A program made the position numbers and the translations under genes. The notes below the pieces were generated by a model. It saw nothing but the letters and a program-made list of their open reading frames with translations. It did no database searches and was not told where the DNA came from. Below, in pieces: positions 8,379-16,930 of a DNA stretch of 64,000 bases. The stretch comes from Herbaspirillum sp. LeCh32-8 (GTDB taxonomy: Bacteria > Pseudomonadota > Gammaproteobacteria > Burkholderiales > Burkholderiaceae_D). Numbering within the stretch: the stretch's first letter is position 1; each line of letters begins with the position of its first letter. The stretch is taken from the NCBI RefSeq assembly GCF_017814915.1, contig NZ_JAGIPZ010000004.1:188442-252441 (forward strand). The letters are read 5' to 3'.

Positions 8379-9200
8379 TCAGTTCTCCAACCCGCGGTGC
8401 CAGCGCAGCATGTAGTTGTTCAGGCGGCTCATGCCGAGGTCGATCGCCAGGCCCAAGAGGCCGATGGTGATCATGCCCGCGATGATCTTGTCCGACCAGA
8501 AATACTCGCGCGCCTCCATGATGCGAAAACCCAGGCCGTTGCTGACCGCGATCATCTCGGCCACGATCACCACGATGAAGGCGGTGCCGATGCCGATGCG
8601 CACGCCCGACAGGATGTAAGGCACGGCCGCCGGCAGCATCACGCGCAGGAACAGCGTGCTCTGCTTGGCGCCCAGGTTGCGCGCCGCGCGCAGGTAGATG
8701 CTGTCGACCTGGCGCACGCCGGCGATGGTGTTCATCAGCACCGGGAAGAACGCACCCAGCGAGATCAGGAACAGGGCCGGCGGGTTGCCCAGCCCGAACC
8801 ACAGGATCGCCAGCGGAATGTAGGCGATCGGCGGGATCGGGCGGATCACCTGCACGGTCAGGTTCATCAGGCCGTAGACGCGCTGGCTGGACCCCATCAG
8901 CAGACCCAGCGGCAAGGCCAGCCCGGCACCGATCAGGAAGCCGGCCACCACGCGGTACAGGCTGCCGATGGCGTCCATCACCAATTCGCCCGAGAAGGCC
9001 CAGGCCAGCCAACTGCCATCGGTCGGGTCGTAGGGCTTCATCGGCGTGGCGTATTCATACCACTTGTGCAGCACCGCCCAGGGCGAAGGCAGGATCTGGG
9101 GATTGATCCAGCCTGCCCGGGATGCCCCCTCCCAGATCGCGATCACGATCAGGGGCACCAGCAGCCCCTGCAGGACGCCCCCCGTTTTTTGTTTTGCCAT
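8379..9200 (-). CDS. ABC importer permease (SsuC/TauC-like)
   Basis: A 273-residue inner-membrane permease with about six helices and the BPD_transp_1 coupling loop near its middle (RAARNLGAKQSTLFLRVMLP, the EAA-type motif). It forms the channel of the importer with the ATPase downstream. The start lies 12 bases after the binding-protein stop, and the first helix follows a short KQKTGG leader. Confidence 0.9.
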   Translation of the reverse strand: MAKQKTGGVLQGLLVPLIVIAIWEGASRAGWINPQILPSPWAVLHKWYEYATPMKPYDPTDGSWLAWAFSGELVMDAIGSLYRVVAGFLIGAGLALPLGLLMGSSQRVYGLMNLTVQVIRPIPPIAYIPLAILWFGLGNPPALFLISLGAFFPVLMNTIAGVRQVDSIYLRAARNLGAKQSTLFLRVMLPAAVPYILSGVRIGIGTAFIVVIVAEMIAVSNGLGFRIMEAREYFWSDKIIAGMITIGLLGLAIDLGMSRLNNYMLRWHRGLEN

Positions 9201-9212
9201 GAGTTCGCCGCC

Positions 9213-10172
9213 TTACTTGAGGTTCATGCTCTTCTTAGCGTCATCGAGCAGGTCCAGCTTCACCCAATCCTTGGCCACCGGCGGCTTGGCCATCTTGCCG
9301 GTGCCGTACTTGGCCATGGTGTCGGTGGTGACCTGGATGTGCTCGGCCGTGATGTTGTAGGCGTAGGGCGAGTTGCCGATCGCGTCGTAGAAGTCTTCCT
9401 TGGTGATCTGGTTCTTGAAGATCACTTCACGCACGTACTTCTCGGCGGTTTCCGGCTTGTCCATGAAGGTCTTGGTGGCTTCCAGGAAGCACTTCATGAA
9501 CTTCTCGGCCAGCGGGCGCTTCTCCTTGTAGAACTTCTCGGTCATCACCATGGTGCGGTACGGCTCGCCGATCGGGGTGTCGTAAGGCTTCATCACCTCC
9601 ACGCCGAAGCCCTTGTTGATGGCCTGCGAGGACTGCGGCTCGCTTTGCATCATCGCGTCGATGTTCTTGCCCAAGAGCGCCTGGTTCAGGTCGGCGAAGG
9701 CCAGGTAGACGATGGTCACGTCCTTGGCGGTCAGGCCGTTCTGGCCCAGCTCGGCGTCCAGCAGCACTTCATGGATGCCGCCGCGGGTCACGCCGACCTT
9801 CTTGCCCTTCAGGTCCTTGACCGACTTGATGCCGGAGTCCTTGCCCGCCACCAGGCGCGCGCCGCCCTTGGCGAAACCGGCCACCACATAGATCGGGGCG
9901 CCGTTGGCGCGGCCCGAGATGGCGGCTTCGGACGCGGTGGTGCCCACGTCCAGTTCACCGGCCAGGATACCCTGCATCACGTCCGGGCCCTTGGGGAAGA
10001 CTTTTTCGTCGACCTTGATGCCGCATTTCGGGGCGATCTCCTTGATATAGGACACCGCGCCGTAGTGGGCAAACTTCAGGTTGCCCAGGCGGATGACTTC
10101 ATCGGCGGCCTGGCTGCTTGCCGAAAAACCGACGGACGCCAGCAGGGCCAAAGCGATCAGCTTCTTTTGCAT
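9213..10172 (-). CDS. ABC importer substrate-binding protein (SsuA/TauA/NMT1-like)
   Basis: A 319-residue periplasmic protein. The signal peptide MQKKLIALALLASVGFSASSQA is followed by a cut site near AADEVIRLG. The rest fits the NMT1/OpuAC-like fold of nitrate/sulfonate/taurine binding proteins: an early GELDVGTTASEAAI, then DLKGKKVGVTRGGIHEVLL and NIDAMMQSEPQS. A strong AGGAGAAGGA precedes the ATG. First gene of the three-gene importer operon. The ligand (sulfonate, taurine, pyrimidine precursor or other) is not decided by the sequence. Confidence 0.88.
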   Translation of the reverse strand: MQKKLIALALLASVGFSASSQAADEVIRLGNLKFAHYGAVSYIKEIAPKCGIKVDEKVFPKGPDVMQGILAGELDVGTTASEAAISGRANGAPIYVVAGFAKGGARLVAGKDSGIKSVKDLKGKKVGVTRGGIHEVLLDAELGQNGLTAKDVTIVYLAFADLNQALLGKNIDAMMQSEPQSSQAINKGFGVEVMKPYDTPIGEPYRTMVMTEKFYKEKRPLAEKFMKCFLEATKTFMDKPETAEKYVREVIFKNQITKEDFYDAIGNSPYAYNITAEHIQVTTDTMAKYGTGKMAKPPVAKDWVKLDLLDDAKKSMNLK

Positions 10173-10240
10173 TTCCTTCTCCTCTTGTGTTCATTATTGT
10201 TTCGTTGGCCGGTGCGCTCCGGCGGGTCTCGATGCTTGGT

Positions 10241-10257
10241 GTCCCGCTGGGCGGGAC
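10241..10257. other. short hairpin in the leader of the importer operon
   Basis: Perfect 7-bp inverted repeat GTCCCGC-TGG-GCGGGAC, about 70 bases upstream of the binding-protein ATG and inside the predicted 5' UTR. No T-run follows on the minus strand, so it is not a plain terminator. Confidence 0.45.
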
Positions 10258-10292
10258 TTTATGTTTTGGTTGCGCTTGGAAATTCAGGCAAA

Positions 10293-10321
10293 TGTATACA
10301 CAAAGTCTGCCCCCAGTACAA
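10293..10321 (-). promoter_or_regulatory. predicted promoter of the ABC importer operon
   Basis: On the minus strand TTGTAC (10316-10321), a 17-base spacer and TATACA (10293-10298). The predicted start is near 10286, giving a leader of about 113 bases. Confidence 0.6.
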
Positions 10322-10371
10322 GCTGTTAATTTCCCTTACAACCACCATATGGACAGCTGCGGCAACGCAGG

Positions 10372-10396
10372 CGCTGCGGGGCCGATCGGTTAAAAT
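10372..10396 (+). promoter_or_regulatory. predicted ffh promoter with a block shared with secA
   Basis: CGCTGCGGGGCC (10372-10383), seven bases, then TAAAAT (10391-10396), 75 bases before the ffh ATG. The same 12-mer with the same seven-base gap to TAAAAT occurs upstream of secA. There is no good -35 hexamer, so the block may take its place. Confidence 0.5.
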
Positions 10397-10470
10397 GCGG
10401 GATTGCCCGCTCCCCTGCCGCCTTCGCACCATCTCCGGCGGCCGCAGCTCACTCATTTGCAGACATCACC

Positions 10471-11841
10471 ATGCTAGACAACCTGACCCAACGCCTCGCC
10501 AAAGTCGTCAAAACCATGCGCGGCGAGGCGCGCCTGACCGAATCGAACACCGCCGAGATGCTGCGCGAAGTGCGCCTGGCGCTGCTGGAGGCCGACGTCG
10601 CCCTGCCGGCCGTGCGCGACTTTGTCGCCAAAGTGAAGGAAAAAGCCCTGGGCGAAGAGGTGATCGGCTCACTGACCCCCGGCCAAGCGCTGGTGGGCGT
10701 GGTGCAGCGCGAACTGGCCAGCCTGATGGGTGCCGACCTCGGCCCCGAAGCCTCGCAGCTCAACTTCGCCACCCAGCCGCCGGCGATCATCCTGATGGCC
10801 GGCCTGCAGGGCGCCGGTAAAACCACCACCGTAGGCAAACTCGCCAAATACCTGCGCGAAACCAAGAAAAAGAAGGTCCTGACCGTCTCCGCCGACGTCT
10901 ACCGTCCGGCCGCGATCGGCCAGCTGCAGACCGTGACCGGCCAGGCCGGCGCCGACTTCTTCCCCAGCCAGCCGACCGACAAGCCGGTCGACATCGCGCT
11001 GGCCGCGCTGGACTGGGCCAAGAAGCACCACCATGAAGTGCTGATCGTCGACACCGCCGGCCGTCTGGGCATCGACCAGGCCATGATGGATGAAATCCGC
11101 GCCGTGCACGCCGCCATCAACCCGATCGAAACCCTGTTCGTGGTCGACGCCATGCTGGGCCAAGACGCCATCAACACCGCCAAGGCCTTCAGCGACGCCC
11201 TGCCGCTGACCGGCGTAGTGCTGACCAAGCTGGACGGCGACTCGCGCGGCGGCGCTGCGCTGTCGGTGCGCCACATCACCGGCAAGCCGATCAAGTTCGC
11301 CGGCGTAGCCGAGAAGCTCGACGGCCTGGAAGCCTTCGATCCCTCGCGCATGGCCAACCGCATCCTGGGCATGGGCGACATCCTGGCGCTGGTCGAGGAA
11401 GCGCGCAAAGGCGTGGACATGGCCGCCGCCGAAGGCCTGGCCAACAAGATCAAGGGCGGCGGCAAATTCGACCTCAACGACTTCAAGGCCCAGCTGTCGC
11501 AGATGAAGAAGATGGGCGGCCTCACCGGCCTGCTCGACAAGCTGCCGGCGCAAATGCAGGCGGCCGCCGGCAACGCCAACATGGACCAGGCCGAGAAGAA
11601 CGTGCGCCGCATGGAAGGCATCATCAACTCGATGACCCCGGCCGAACGCGCCAAGCCCGAGCTGATCAAGGCTGCGCGCAAGCGCCGCATCGCCGCCGGC
11701 GCCGGCGTGCAGGTGCAGGAAGTGAACCGCATGCTGTCGCAATTCGAGCAGATGCAGTCGATGATGAAAAAGCTCAAGGGCGGCGGCATGATGAAGATGA
11801 TGCGCGGCATGAAGGGCATGCTGCCGGGCGGCATGCGCTGA
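10471..11841 (+). CDS. ffh: signal recognition particle GTPase Ffh
   Basis: Protein part of the SRP, which binds signal sequences of inner-membrane proteins at the ribosome and delivers them to FtsY. The 456 residues show the N-domain (1-~90), the NG GTPase with GLQGAGKTTT (G1), DVYRPAAI, DTAGRLG (G3) and TKLDGD (G4), and a methionine-rich M-domain from about 300 to the end (MMKKLKGGGMMKMMRGMKGM). Transcribed divergently from the ABC importer and ended by a terminator five bases past the stop. Confidence 0.97.
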   Translation: MLDNLTQRLAKVVKTMRGEARLTESNTAEMLREVRLALLEADVALPAVRDFVAKVKEKALGEEVIGSLTPGQALVGVVQRELASLMGADLGPEASQLNFATQPPAIILMAGLQGAGKTTTVGKLAKYLRETKKKKVLTVSADVYRPAAIGQLQTVTGQAGADFFPSQPTDKPVDIALAALDWAKKHHHEVLIVDTAGRLGIDQAMMDEIRAVHAAINPIETLFVVDAMLGQDAINTAKAFSDALPLTGVVLTKLDGDSRGGAALSVRHITGKPIKFAGVAEKLDGLEAFDPSRMANRILGMGDILALVEEARKGVDMAAAEGLANKIKGGGKFDLNDFKAQLSQMKKMGGLTGLLDKLPAQMQAAAGNANMDQAEKNVRRMEGIINSMTPAERAKPELIKAARKRRIAAGAGVQVQEVNRMLSQFEQMQSMMKKLKGGGMMKMMRGMKGMLPGGMR

Positions 11842-11845
11842 TTGG

Positions 11846-11868
11846 GCGGGCCTTTGCGGCCCGCTTTT
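11846..11868 (+). terminator. ffh intrinsic terminator
   Basis: GCGGGCC, five-base loop TTTGC, GGCCCGC, then TTTT. Confidence 0.85.
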
Positions 11869-12346
11869 CATCGTTCTTTCCAACGCTGTTCCTGCGTTGA
11901 TCCCGCGCTTTCCTTCCTGTTTTTCCCTTCTGCGCTCCCCCTCACTCCGGCGGCTTTCATGCCGCCGGATGCATTTCTCCCTCCCGCAATCCTTCCGTAT
12001 CCTCCCTCGGTTTCTCGCGCGCGCCGCCGGCGCTGCAAAAAAACCGCATGATCGGTGTGCCTGCACCGCAAAAAACACCTTACCGAAAATCCGAAAATCG
12101 GCGCGTCTTTACATCGCCCCATGAGGCGAATCGATGATGCTCCGACAAGCGTTTTCCGGCCTCGCCCGATCCGCCGCGATCCCTTTACCGGCGCGGCTTG
12201 ACGCCGAATCGACAAGTCCCGTTGTTTCCCGGATGTTTTGGCCTGAAAACCCGTAAAAAATACTTGCATGGCCGCGCAATCCACACCACTATTAGCGGTG
12301 CGTAATTGACGCATCCAATCCATTCCTTGTCGAAGGAGTCTTTCAG
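11869..12346. other. gene-free region before the SWIB gene
   Basis: No reading frame here has both a start signal and protein-like sequence. It holds an 8-bp stem (CCGGCGGC...GCCGCCGG, 11947-11968), a short direct repeat of CCGAAAAT near 12077-12094, and an AT-richer end (12240-12310) that probably carries the SWIB gene promoter. GAAGGAG lies just before the ATG. Confidence 0.45.
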
Positions 12347-12829
12347 ATGGCCACAGCAAAAAAACCAGCAGCCGCAGCAAAGAAGCCCGCAGCAAAAGCA
12401 GCAGCCAAACCGGCAGCCAAGAAACCCGCAGTGAAGGCCGCAGCGCCCAAGGCGGCACCCAAGGCAGCCGCAAAGCCCGCAGCGAAAACCGCAGCAAAGG
12501 CAGCTCCCAAAGCAGCACCGAAGAAAGCAGCAGCAAAACCCGCAGCCAAGCCGGCAGCCAAAAAACCCGCTGCCAAGCGCACTCCCAACGCCGCCTTCAT
12601 GAAGCCGCTGACCCCGTCGGCAGCACTGGGCGAAGTGGTCGGTTCCAAGCCGTTGCCGCGCACTGAAGTCACCAAGAAGGTCTGGGAATACATCAAGAAG
12701 CACAAGCTGCAAAACGCCGAGAACAAGCGCAACATCGATGCCGATGACAAGCTCAAGGCCATCTTCGGCGGCAAGAAGCAGGTCACCATGTTCGAAATGA
12801 CCAAGCTGATTTCGGCCCACCTGAGCTGA
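12347..12829 (+). CDS. SWIB/MDM2-domain protein with histone H1-like N-terminal tail
   Basis: A 160-residue protein in two parts. Residues 1-80 are a lysine/alanine/proline tail of AAKKP-type repeats resembling histone H1. Residues ~84-160 (FMKPLTPSAALGEVVG... to TMFEMTKLISAHLS) form a SWIB domain, the fold known from eukaryotic SWI/SNF subunits and from chlamydial and other bacterial chromatin-like proteins. A nucleoid or DNA-condensing role is inferred from the tail; no partner is known. GAAGGAG precedes the ATG by nine bases, and a strong terminator follows. A related tail is encoded at 1-263. Confidence 0.9.
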   Translation: MATAKKPAAAAKKPAAKAAAKPAAKKPAVKAAAPKAAPKAAAKPAAKTAAKAAPKAAPKKAAAKPAAKPAAKKPAAKRTPNAAFMKPLTPSAALGEVVGSKPLPRTEVTKKVWEYIKKHKLQNAENKRNIDADDKLKAIFGGKKQVTMFEMTKLISAHLS

Positions 12830-12865
12830 TTTCCACCGTTCGCGGTTTGCAAGCCTCTTGCAAAC

Positions 12866-12895
12866 AAAAACGCCCGCGCAGTTGCGGGCGTTTTT
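12866..12895 (+). terminator. terminator after the SWIB gene
   Basis: AAAAACGCCCGC, a six-base loop and GCGGGCGTTTTT, perfect over 12 bp and usable in both directions. Confidence 0.9.
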
Positions 12896-13188
12896 GTTTC
12901 CGAGTGTTTCAGAACACATCCGTACGCCATTTTCCTGCGCCGGCATGCCGCTTGTCCGACCCGACAACGGCCGTTTCTCTGATGGCTGAGCCGCTACATC
13001 CCCAGCTATGATGGCATTACTTAGCGGCGGTGCCGCCGCCGTTGTCCCATCCTGCGGCAGATCGCCGAAACATCCTGTAATGATTGCCCCGTCGCAAGGC
13101 CGAACTCGGTAGCGCGCGCAGGTCTATCTGTATGCCATTCAACGATGAGCCTGTGCCCATCCCTGATCCCATAAGAAAGGAAATGACC
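12896..13188. other. gene-free gap with a GCC-repeat hairpin
   Basis: Contains GCGGCGGTGCCGCCGC (about 13024-13039) and the presumed promoter of the small exported protein. I found no convincing -35/-10 pair. An in-frame ATG at 13084 is too far from any ribosome binding site to be the start. Confidence 0.4.
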
Positions 13189-13611
13189 ATGGCAAACCAG
13201 CAACCCAAATTCCCTCACCAGATCGCCCGCTCCGCCTGTGCACTGGCGATCGGCTTGGCCGCCCTGGGCGGCACGTCGCACGTGTTCGCCGCGGGCAAGA
13301 CAGATGCCGGCAGCTCGACCTACAAGCAGGAGGTCGCCGCCTGTAACAACGGCACCTCCAACCAGGATCGCGCCACCTGCCTGCGCGAAGCCGGCGCGGC
13401 GCGCTACGAAGCCGGCCGAGGCAACCTGACCGACCCAGGCTCGGCCCAATTGAAAGAGAACGCCATGAAGCGCTGCGAGGGCCTGCCCCAGGCCAATCGC
13501 ATGGATTGTGAAAAACGCATGAACGGCGGCGGCGTGGCCGACGGCAACGCCCGTGACGGCGGCATCTATCGCGAGACCGTAACGATCGTGCCGGGTACGC
13601 CCAGCCAGTAA
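13189..13611 (+). CDS. small exported cysteine-containing protein of unknown function
   Basis: Start taken at the ATG at 13189 (MANQQPK, 140 aa), eight bases after AAAGG; an ATG six bases earlier is too close to that site. A signal peptide runs to about residue 35 (SACALAIGLAALGGTSHVFAAG). The mature part has four cysteines (VAACNNG, ATCLREAG, KRCEGLP, MDCEKRM) spaced to allow two disulfides, then a Gly/Asn/Asp-rich tail and VTIVPGTPSQ. It resembles small periplasmic proteins common in Burkholderiales, but I do not recognise a named family. It has its own terminator and faces proS. Confidence 0.75.
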   Translation: MANQQPKFPHQIARSACALAIGLAALGGTSHVFAAGKTDAGSSTYKQEVAACNNGTSNQDRATCLREAGAARYEAGRGNLTDPGSAQLKENAMKRCEGLPQANRMDCEKRMNGGGVADGNARDGGIYRETVTIVPGTPSQ

Positions 13612-13644
13612 TCACTGATGCGCCGTCCGGCGCGCCCAAAAAGA

Positions 13645-13676
13645 AAGGCGGATGCCATTTGGCACCCGCCTTTTTT
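13645..13676. terminator. shared terminator between the exported-protein gene and proS
   Basis: AGGCGG-A-TGCC / GGCA-C-CCGCCT stem (one mismatch) with TTTTTT on the plus side and a T-rich run on the minus side, so it can serve both converging genes. Confidence 0.8.
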
Positions 13677-13703
13677 ATTGCTGCTTGCTGAAGACTTAAG
13701 CCA

Positions 13704-15431
13704 TCAGGCCGCCAGCTTGCCCTGGATGAAGGCCAGCGCGTCGGCCAGCGCAACCTGGGTCGCCTCGGTGTCGCGACGGCCCTGGTATTCGACATTGCCG
13801 TCCTTCAGGCCGCGGTCTCCCACCACGATGCGATGCGGCACACCGATCAGCTCCCAGTCGGCGAACATCGCGCCCGGGCGTTCGCCGCGGTCGTCCAGCA
13901 CCACGTCCACGCCGGCGGCGGTGAGCTGCTCGTAGAGCTTGTCGATCTCGGTCTTGACCGCTTCGCTGCGGTCGTAGCCCATCGGGCACAGCACCACCTG
14001 GAACGGCGCGATCGAGGTCGGCCAGATGATGCCGCGCTCGTCGAAGTTCTGCTCGATGGCCGCACCCAGGATGCGGGTCACGCCAATACCGTAGCAGCCC
14101 ATCACCAGCGGCTGCGGCTTGCCGGCCTCGTCCAGGTAGGTCGCCTTCATCGATTCCGAATAGGTGGTGCCCAGCTGGAACACATGGCCCACTTCGATGC
14201 CGCGCTGAATGGCAAGCACGCCTTTGCCGTCCGGCGAGGCGTCGCCTTCGACCACGTTGCGGATGTCGGCCACCAGCGGCTCGGGCAGGTCGCGGCCCCA
14301 GTTGGCGCCGGTGTAGTGGAAGTCGGTCTCGTTGGCGCCGCAGACGAAGTCGGCCATGTTGGCCACGGTGCGGTCGGCCACCACCTTGACCGGCTTCTTG
14401 GTGCCGATCGGTCCCAGGTAGCCCGGCGGCGTGCCGAAGTATTCGACGATCTCGCCTTCGTTGGCGAAACGGTAGGTGCCCAGGCCAGGGATCTTGCTGG
14501 CCTTGACCTCGTTCAGCTCATGGTCGCCGCGCAGCATCAGCAGCCAGATTTCCTTCTTGGCCGGATCTTCGTTATCCACCGCCAGCACGATGGACTTGAC
14601 GGTGCACGCCAGCGGCAGGCCCAGCAGCTCGGCCACGGCTTCGCACTTGGCCTTGCCCGGGGTGGCGGTCTTCTTCAGCGCTTCCTGCGCGGCGCCGCGC
14701 GCGGCGTCGACGGCCACGGCTTCGGCCGCTTCCATGTTGGCGGCGTAGTCGGAGGTCGGGCAGTACACCAGCGCGTCTTCGCCGGTGGCGGCGATCACGT
14801 GGAACTCATGCGAGCCGGAGCCGCCGATGGCGCCGTTGTCGGCGGCCACCGCGCGGAACTCCAGGCCGAAGCGGGTGAAAATGCGCACATAGGCGTCGTA
14901 CATGGCCTGATAGGACTTCTTCAGGCCGTCGACGTCGCGATCGAAGGAGTAAGCGTCCTTCATGGTGAATTCGCGGCCGCGCATCAGGCCGAAGCGCGGG
15001 CGGCGCTCATCGCGGAACTTGGTCTGGATATGGTAGAAGTTGACCGGCAGCTGCTTGTAGCTGCGCAGCTCGGTACGCGCCACGTCGGTGATGACTTCTT
15101 CCGAGGTCGGCTGGATGGCGAAGTCGCGGCCGTGGCGATCCTTCACGCGCATCAGCTCGGCGCCCATCTTGTTCCAGCGGCCGGTCTCCTGCCACAGCTC
15201 GGCCGGCTGCACCACCGGCATCAACAGTTCGACGGCGCCGGCGCGGTTCATTTCTTCGCGCACGATGGCCTCGACCTTGCGGATCACGCGCAGTCCCATC
15301 GGCATGTAAGTGTAGATGCCGGCCCCGAGGCGCTTGATCATCCCGGCCCGCATCATCAGCTTGTGGCTGACGATTTCAGCGTCGGAAGGAGCTTCTTTCA
15401 GGGTGGAAATAAAAAAACGTGAGGCGCGCAT
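13704..15431 (-). CDS. proS: prolyl-tRNA synthetase
   Basis: Class II aminoacyl-tRNA synthetase charging tRNA-Pro. The 575 residues begin [30 protein letters not shown], the conserved bacterial N-terminus. Motif 2 region [20 protein letters not shown] is intact. An editing (INS) domain lies between motifs 2 and 3 (about 230-400), and motif 3 ([17 protein letters not shown]) precedes the anticodon-binding domain. Weak Shine-Dalgarno. Divergent from rppH. A tRNA-Pro gene lies about 6 kb away. Confidence 0.97.
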   Translation of the reverse strand: MRASRFFISTLKEAPSDAEIVSHKLMMRAGMIKRLGAGIYTYMPMGLRVIRKVEAIVREEMNRAGAVELLMPVVQPAELWQETGRWNKMGAELMRVKDRHGRDFAIQPTSEEVITDVARTELRSYKQLPVNFYHIQTKFRDERRPRFGLMRGREFTMKDAYSFDRDVDGLKKSYQAMYDAYVRIFTRFGLEFRAVAADNGAIGGSGSHEFHVIAATGEDALVYCPTSDYAANMEAAEAVAVDAARGAAQEALKKTATPGKAKCEAVAELLGLPLACTVKSIVLAVDNEDPAKKEIWLLMLRGDHELNEVKASKIPGLGTYRFANEGEIVEYFGTPPGYLGPIGTKKPVKVVADRTVANMADFVCGANETDFHYTGANWGRDLPEPLVADIRNVVEGDASPDGKGVLAIQRGIEVGHVFQLGTTYSESMKATYLDEAGKPQPLVMGCYGIGVTRILGAAIEQNFDERGIIWPTSIAPFQVVLCPMGYDRSEAVKTEIDKLYEQLTAAGVDVVLDDRGERPGAMFADWELIGVPHRIVVGDRGLKDGNVEYQGRRDTEATQVALADALAFIQGKLAA

Positions 15432-15442
15432 GACGGTCGGTT

Positions 15443-15468
15443 CTTTTTAAAAAGAGGAGGGTTATAAT
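15443..15468 (+). promoter_or_regulatory. TATAAT box and palindrome in the proS-rppH divergent region
   Basis: TATAAT at 15463-15468 with a weak -35 (TTCTTT, 16 bases away) could start rppH transcription, giving a long leader of about 185 bases. CTTTTTAAAAAG (15443-15454) is a perfect 12-bp palindrome just upstream of proS. Confidence 0.35.
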
Positions 15469-15658
15469 CGACCTAATTTTAAAGGATTAGCTGGCTGATG
15501 CGCCCACTCTTTGCAGAATTGGTCCTCGTTTCAATGACATCCGCAGATCGATGTGATTGCTCCTGACGCGCACGGCGCGCCGCCGTTTCGGCCGCGCGCG
15601 CAGTCGCACGAGTCCGCCTGAGAGGGTCATCCGGCCGCAGAAAGTTTTGAGGTACACC

Positions 15659-16243
15659 ATGCTGGATCGAGAAGGCTTTCGCCCGAACGTCGGCATCATT
15701 CTGCTCAATGCCAATAATGAGGTCTGGTGGGGCAAGCGCGTACGGGAGCATTCCTGGCAGTTTCCGCAAGGCGGCATCAAGCACGGGGAGACCCCCGAAC
15801 AGGCCATGTTCCGCGAGCTGGAAGAAGAAATCGGCCTGCGCGCCGAGCACGTCAAGATCATCGGCCGCACGCGCGATTGGCTGCGCTATGAAGTCCCCGA
15901 CCACTTCATCAAGCGCGAGGTGCGCGGCCATTATCGCGGCCAGAAACAGATCTGGTTCCTGCTGCGCATGGTCGGGCGCGATTGCGACGTCAACCTGCGC
16001 GGCACGTCGCATCCCGAGTTCGACGCCTGGCGCTGGCACGACTACTGGGTGCCGCTGGACGTGGTCATCGAGTTCAAGCGCGAGGTTTACCAACAGGCGC
16101 TGCAGGAGCTGTCCCGCTTCCTGAATCGTCCGTCGCACGGCCCGCGTCGCGTGGAGCCGGGCGCTCGCGCCGCCCATCCGCCCAAAAAACAAACCCAACA
16201 GGCCCTGTCGCCTAATGCGGCGCCCGCGCCCGACACCAAGTGA
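15659..16243 (+). CDS. rppH: RNA 5'-pyrophosphohydrolase (Nudix)
   Basis: Removes pyrophosphate from 5'-triphosphate mRNA ends and so starts RNase E-dependent decay. The start is set at the ATG at 15659 ([13 protein letters not shown], 194 aa), preceded by GAGG; upstream in-frame codons encode Arg-rich nonsense. Nudix box [20 protein letters not shown] continues IGL and is perfect. The WQFPQGG and [10 protein letters not shown] segments are typical of RppH. A disordered Pro/Ala tail of ~40 residues follows the domain. The CNP1-like gene starts 4 bases later. Confidence 0.95.
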   Translation: MLDREGFRPNVGIILLNANNEVWWGKRVREHSWQFPQGGIKHGETPEQAMFRELEEEIGLRAEHVKIIGRTRDWLRYEVPDHFIKREVRGHYRGQKQIWFLLRMVGRDCDVNLRGTSHPEFDAWRWHDYWVPLDVVIEFKREVYQQALQELSRFLNRPSHGPRRVEPGARAAHPPKKQTQQALSPNAAPAPDTK

Positions 16244-16247
16244 GCAA

Positions 16248-16847
16248 ATGAGTCCCATGCCATTGTCCCCGCAGTCCCAACAAGCCAAGACGTCGACCTT
16301 CTCCCTGTTCAACCCGCGCGCGCTGCGTCGCGCGGTGCTGGCCTGCTCGCTGCTGGCGGCCTGCGCAGGCGCGCTGGCCCAGAGCTTCGACGAAGAGTTC
16401 GACGACGAAGAAAAGCCCTGGCAAGAAATCGCCCTGCACCTGCCGCCGGCGCCGCAGGAGCAGAACCTGTCCGAGTTCTATCTCAGCCCGCGCGCCACCA
16501 TGAAGGCCTACATCGACACCAGTTCGGTCTCGATCGGCGCCGACCAAGTGGTCCGCTACACGGTGGTGACCAAAACCGAAGGCGGCGCGGTGAATGTAAT
16601 GTACGAGGGCATGCGCTGCGCCACCTGGGAAAAGAAGACCTACGCCTTCGGCCACCCCGACGGCAAATGGTCGCGCTCCCGTCGCGACAAGTGGCAGCCG
16701 ATCCAGGATATCGGCGTCAACCGTATCGACGGCGCGCTGTTCCGCGACTATTTCTGCGAAGGCCGGAGCATCGCCGACAACGAGAACCTCAAGAGCCTGG
16801 TCAACCGCATCAAGACCCAGACCCGCATCGACCCGGTGCGCCGCTGA
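16248..16847 (+). CDS. CNP1-like family exported protein
   Basis: About 199 residues from the ATG at 16248; an ATG nine bases later is also possible. An N-terminal hydrophobic stretch ends in LLAACAGALAQS, so it is exported; LAAC could be a lipobox (Cys39) or a signal peptidase I site may follow ALA. The mature part (FDEEFDDEEKPWQEIALHLP, YLSPRATMKAYIDTSSVSIG) fits the CNP1-like family, named after a Neisseria cryptic protein and of unknown function. Co-directional with rppH, four bases away, and probably co-transcribed. Confidence 0.8.
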   Translation: MSPMPLSPQSQQAKTSTFSLFNPRALRRAVLACSLLAACAGALAQSFDEEFDDEEKPWQEIALHLPPAPQEQNLSEFYLSPRATMKAYIDTSSVSIGADQVVRYTVVTKTEGGAVNVMYEGMRCATWEKKTYAFGHPDGKWSRSRRDKWQPIQDIGVNRIDGALFRDYFCEGRSIADNENLKSLVNRIKTQTRIDPVRR

Positions 16848-16877
16848 CGCGATCCCGGATCCGCTGCGGCGGGCAAC

Positions 16878-16906
16878 AAAAAAGCGCGGCATGCCGCGCT
16901 TTTTTA
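16878..16906. terminator. bidirectional terminator between the CNP1-like gene and proB
   Basis: Stem AGCGCGGC / GCCGCGCT with A6 before and T6 after. Confidence 0.88.
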
Positions 16907-16930
16907 TCGTTTATGCAATGTGTCCCGTGC

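Noticed and set aside
7776-10820. 1014-codon plus-strand open frame across the ABC importer genes
   Set aside because: It lies antisense to three complete genes, has His/Gln/Arg/Asp-rich low-complexity sequence typical of GC-rich shadow frames, and has no ribosome binding site.
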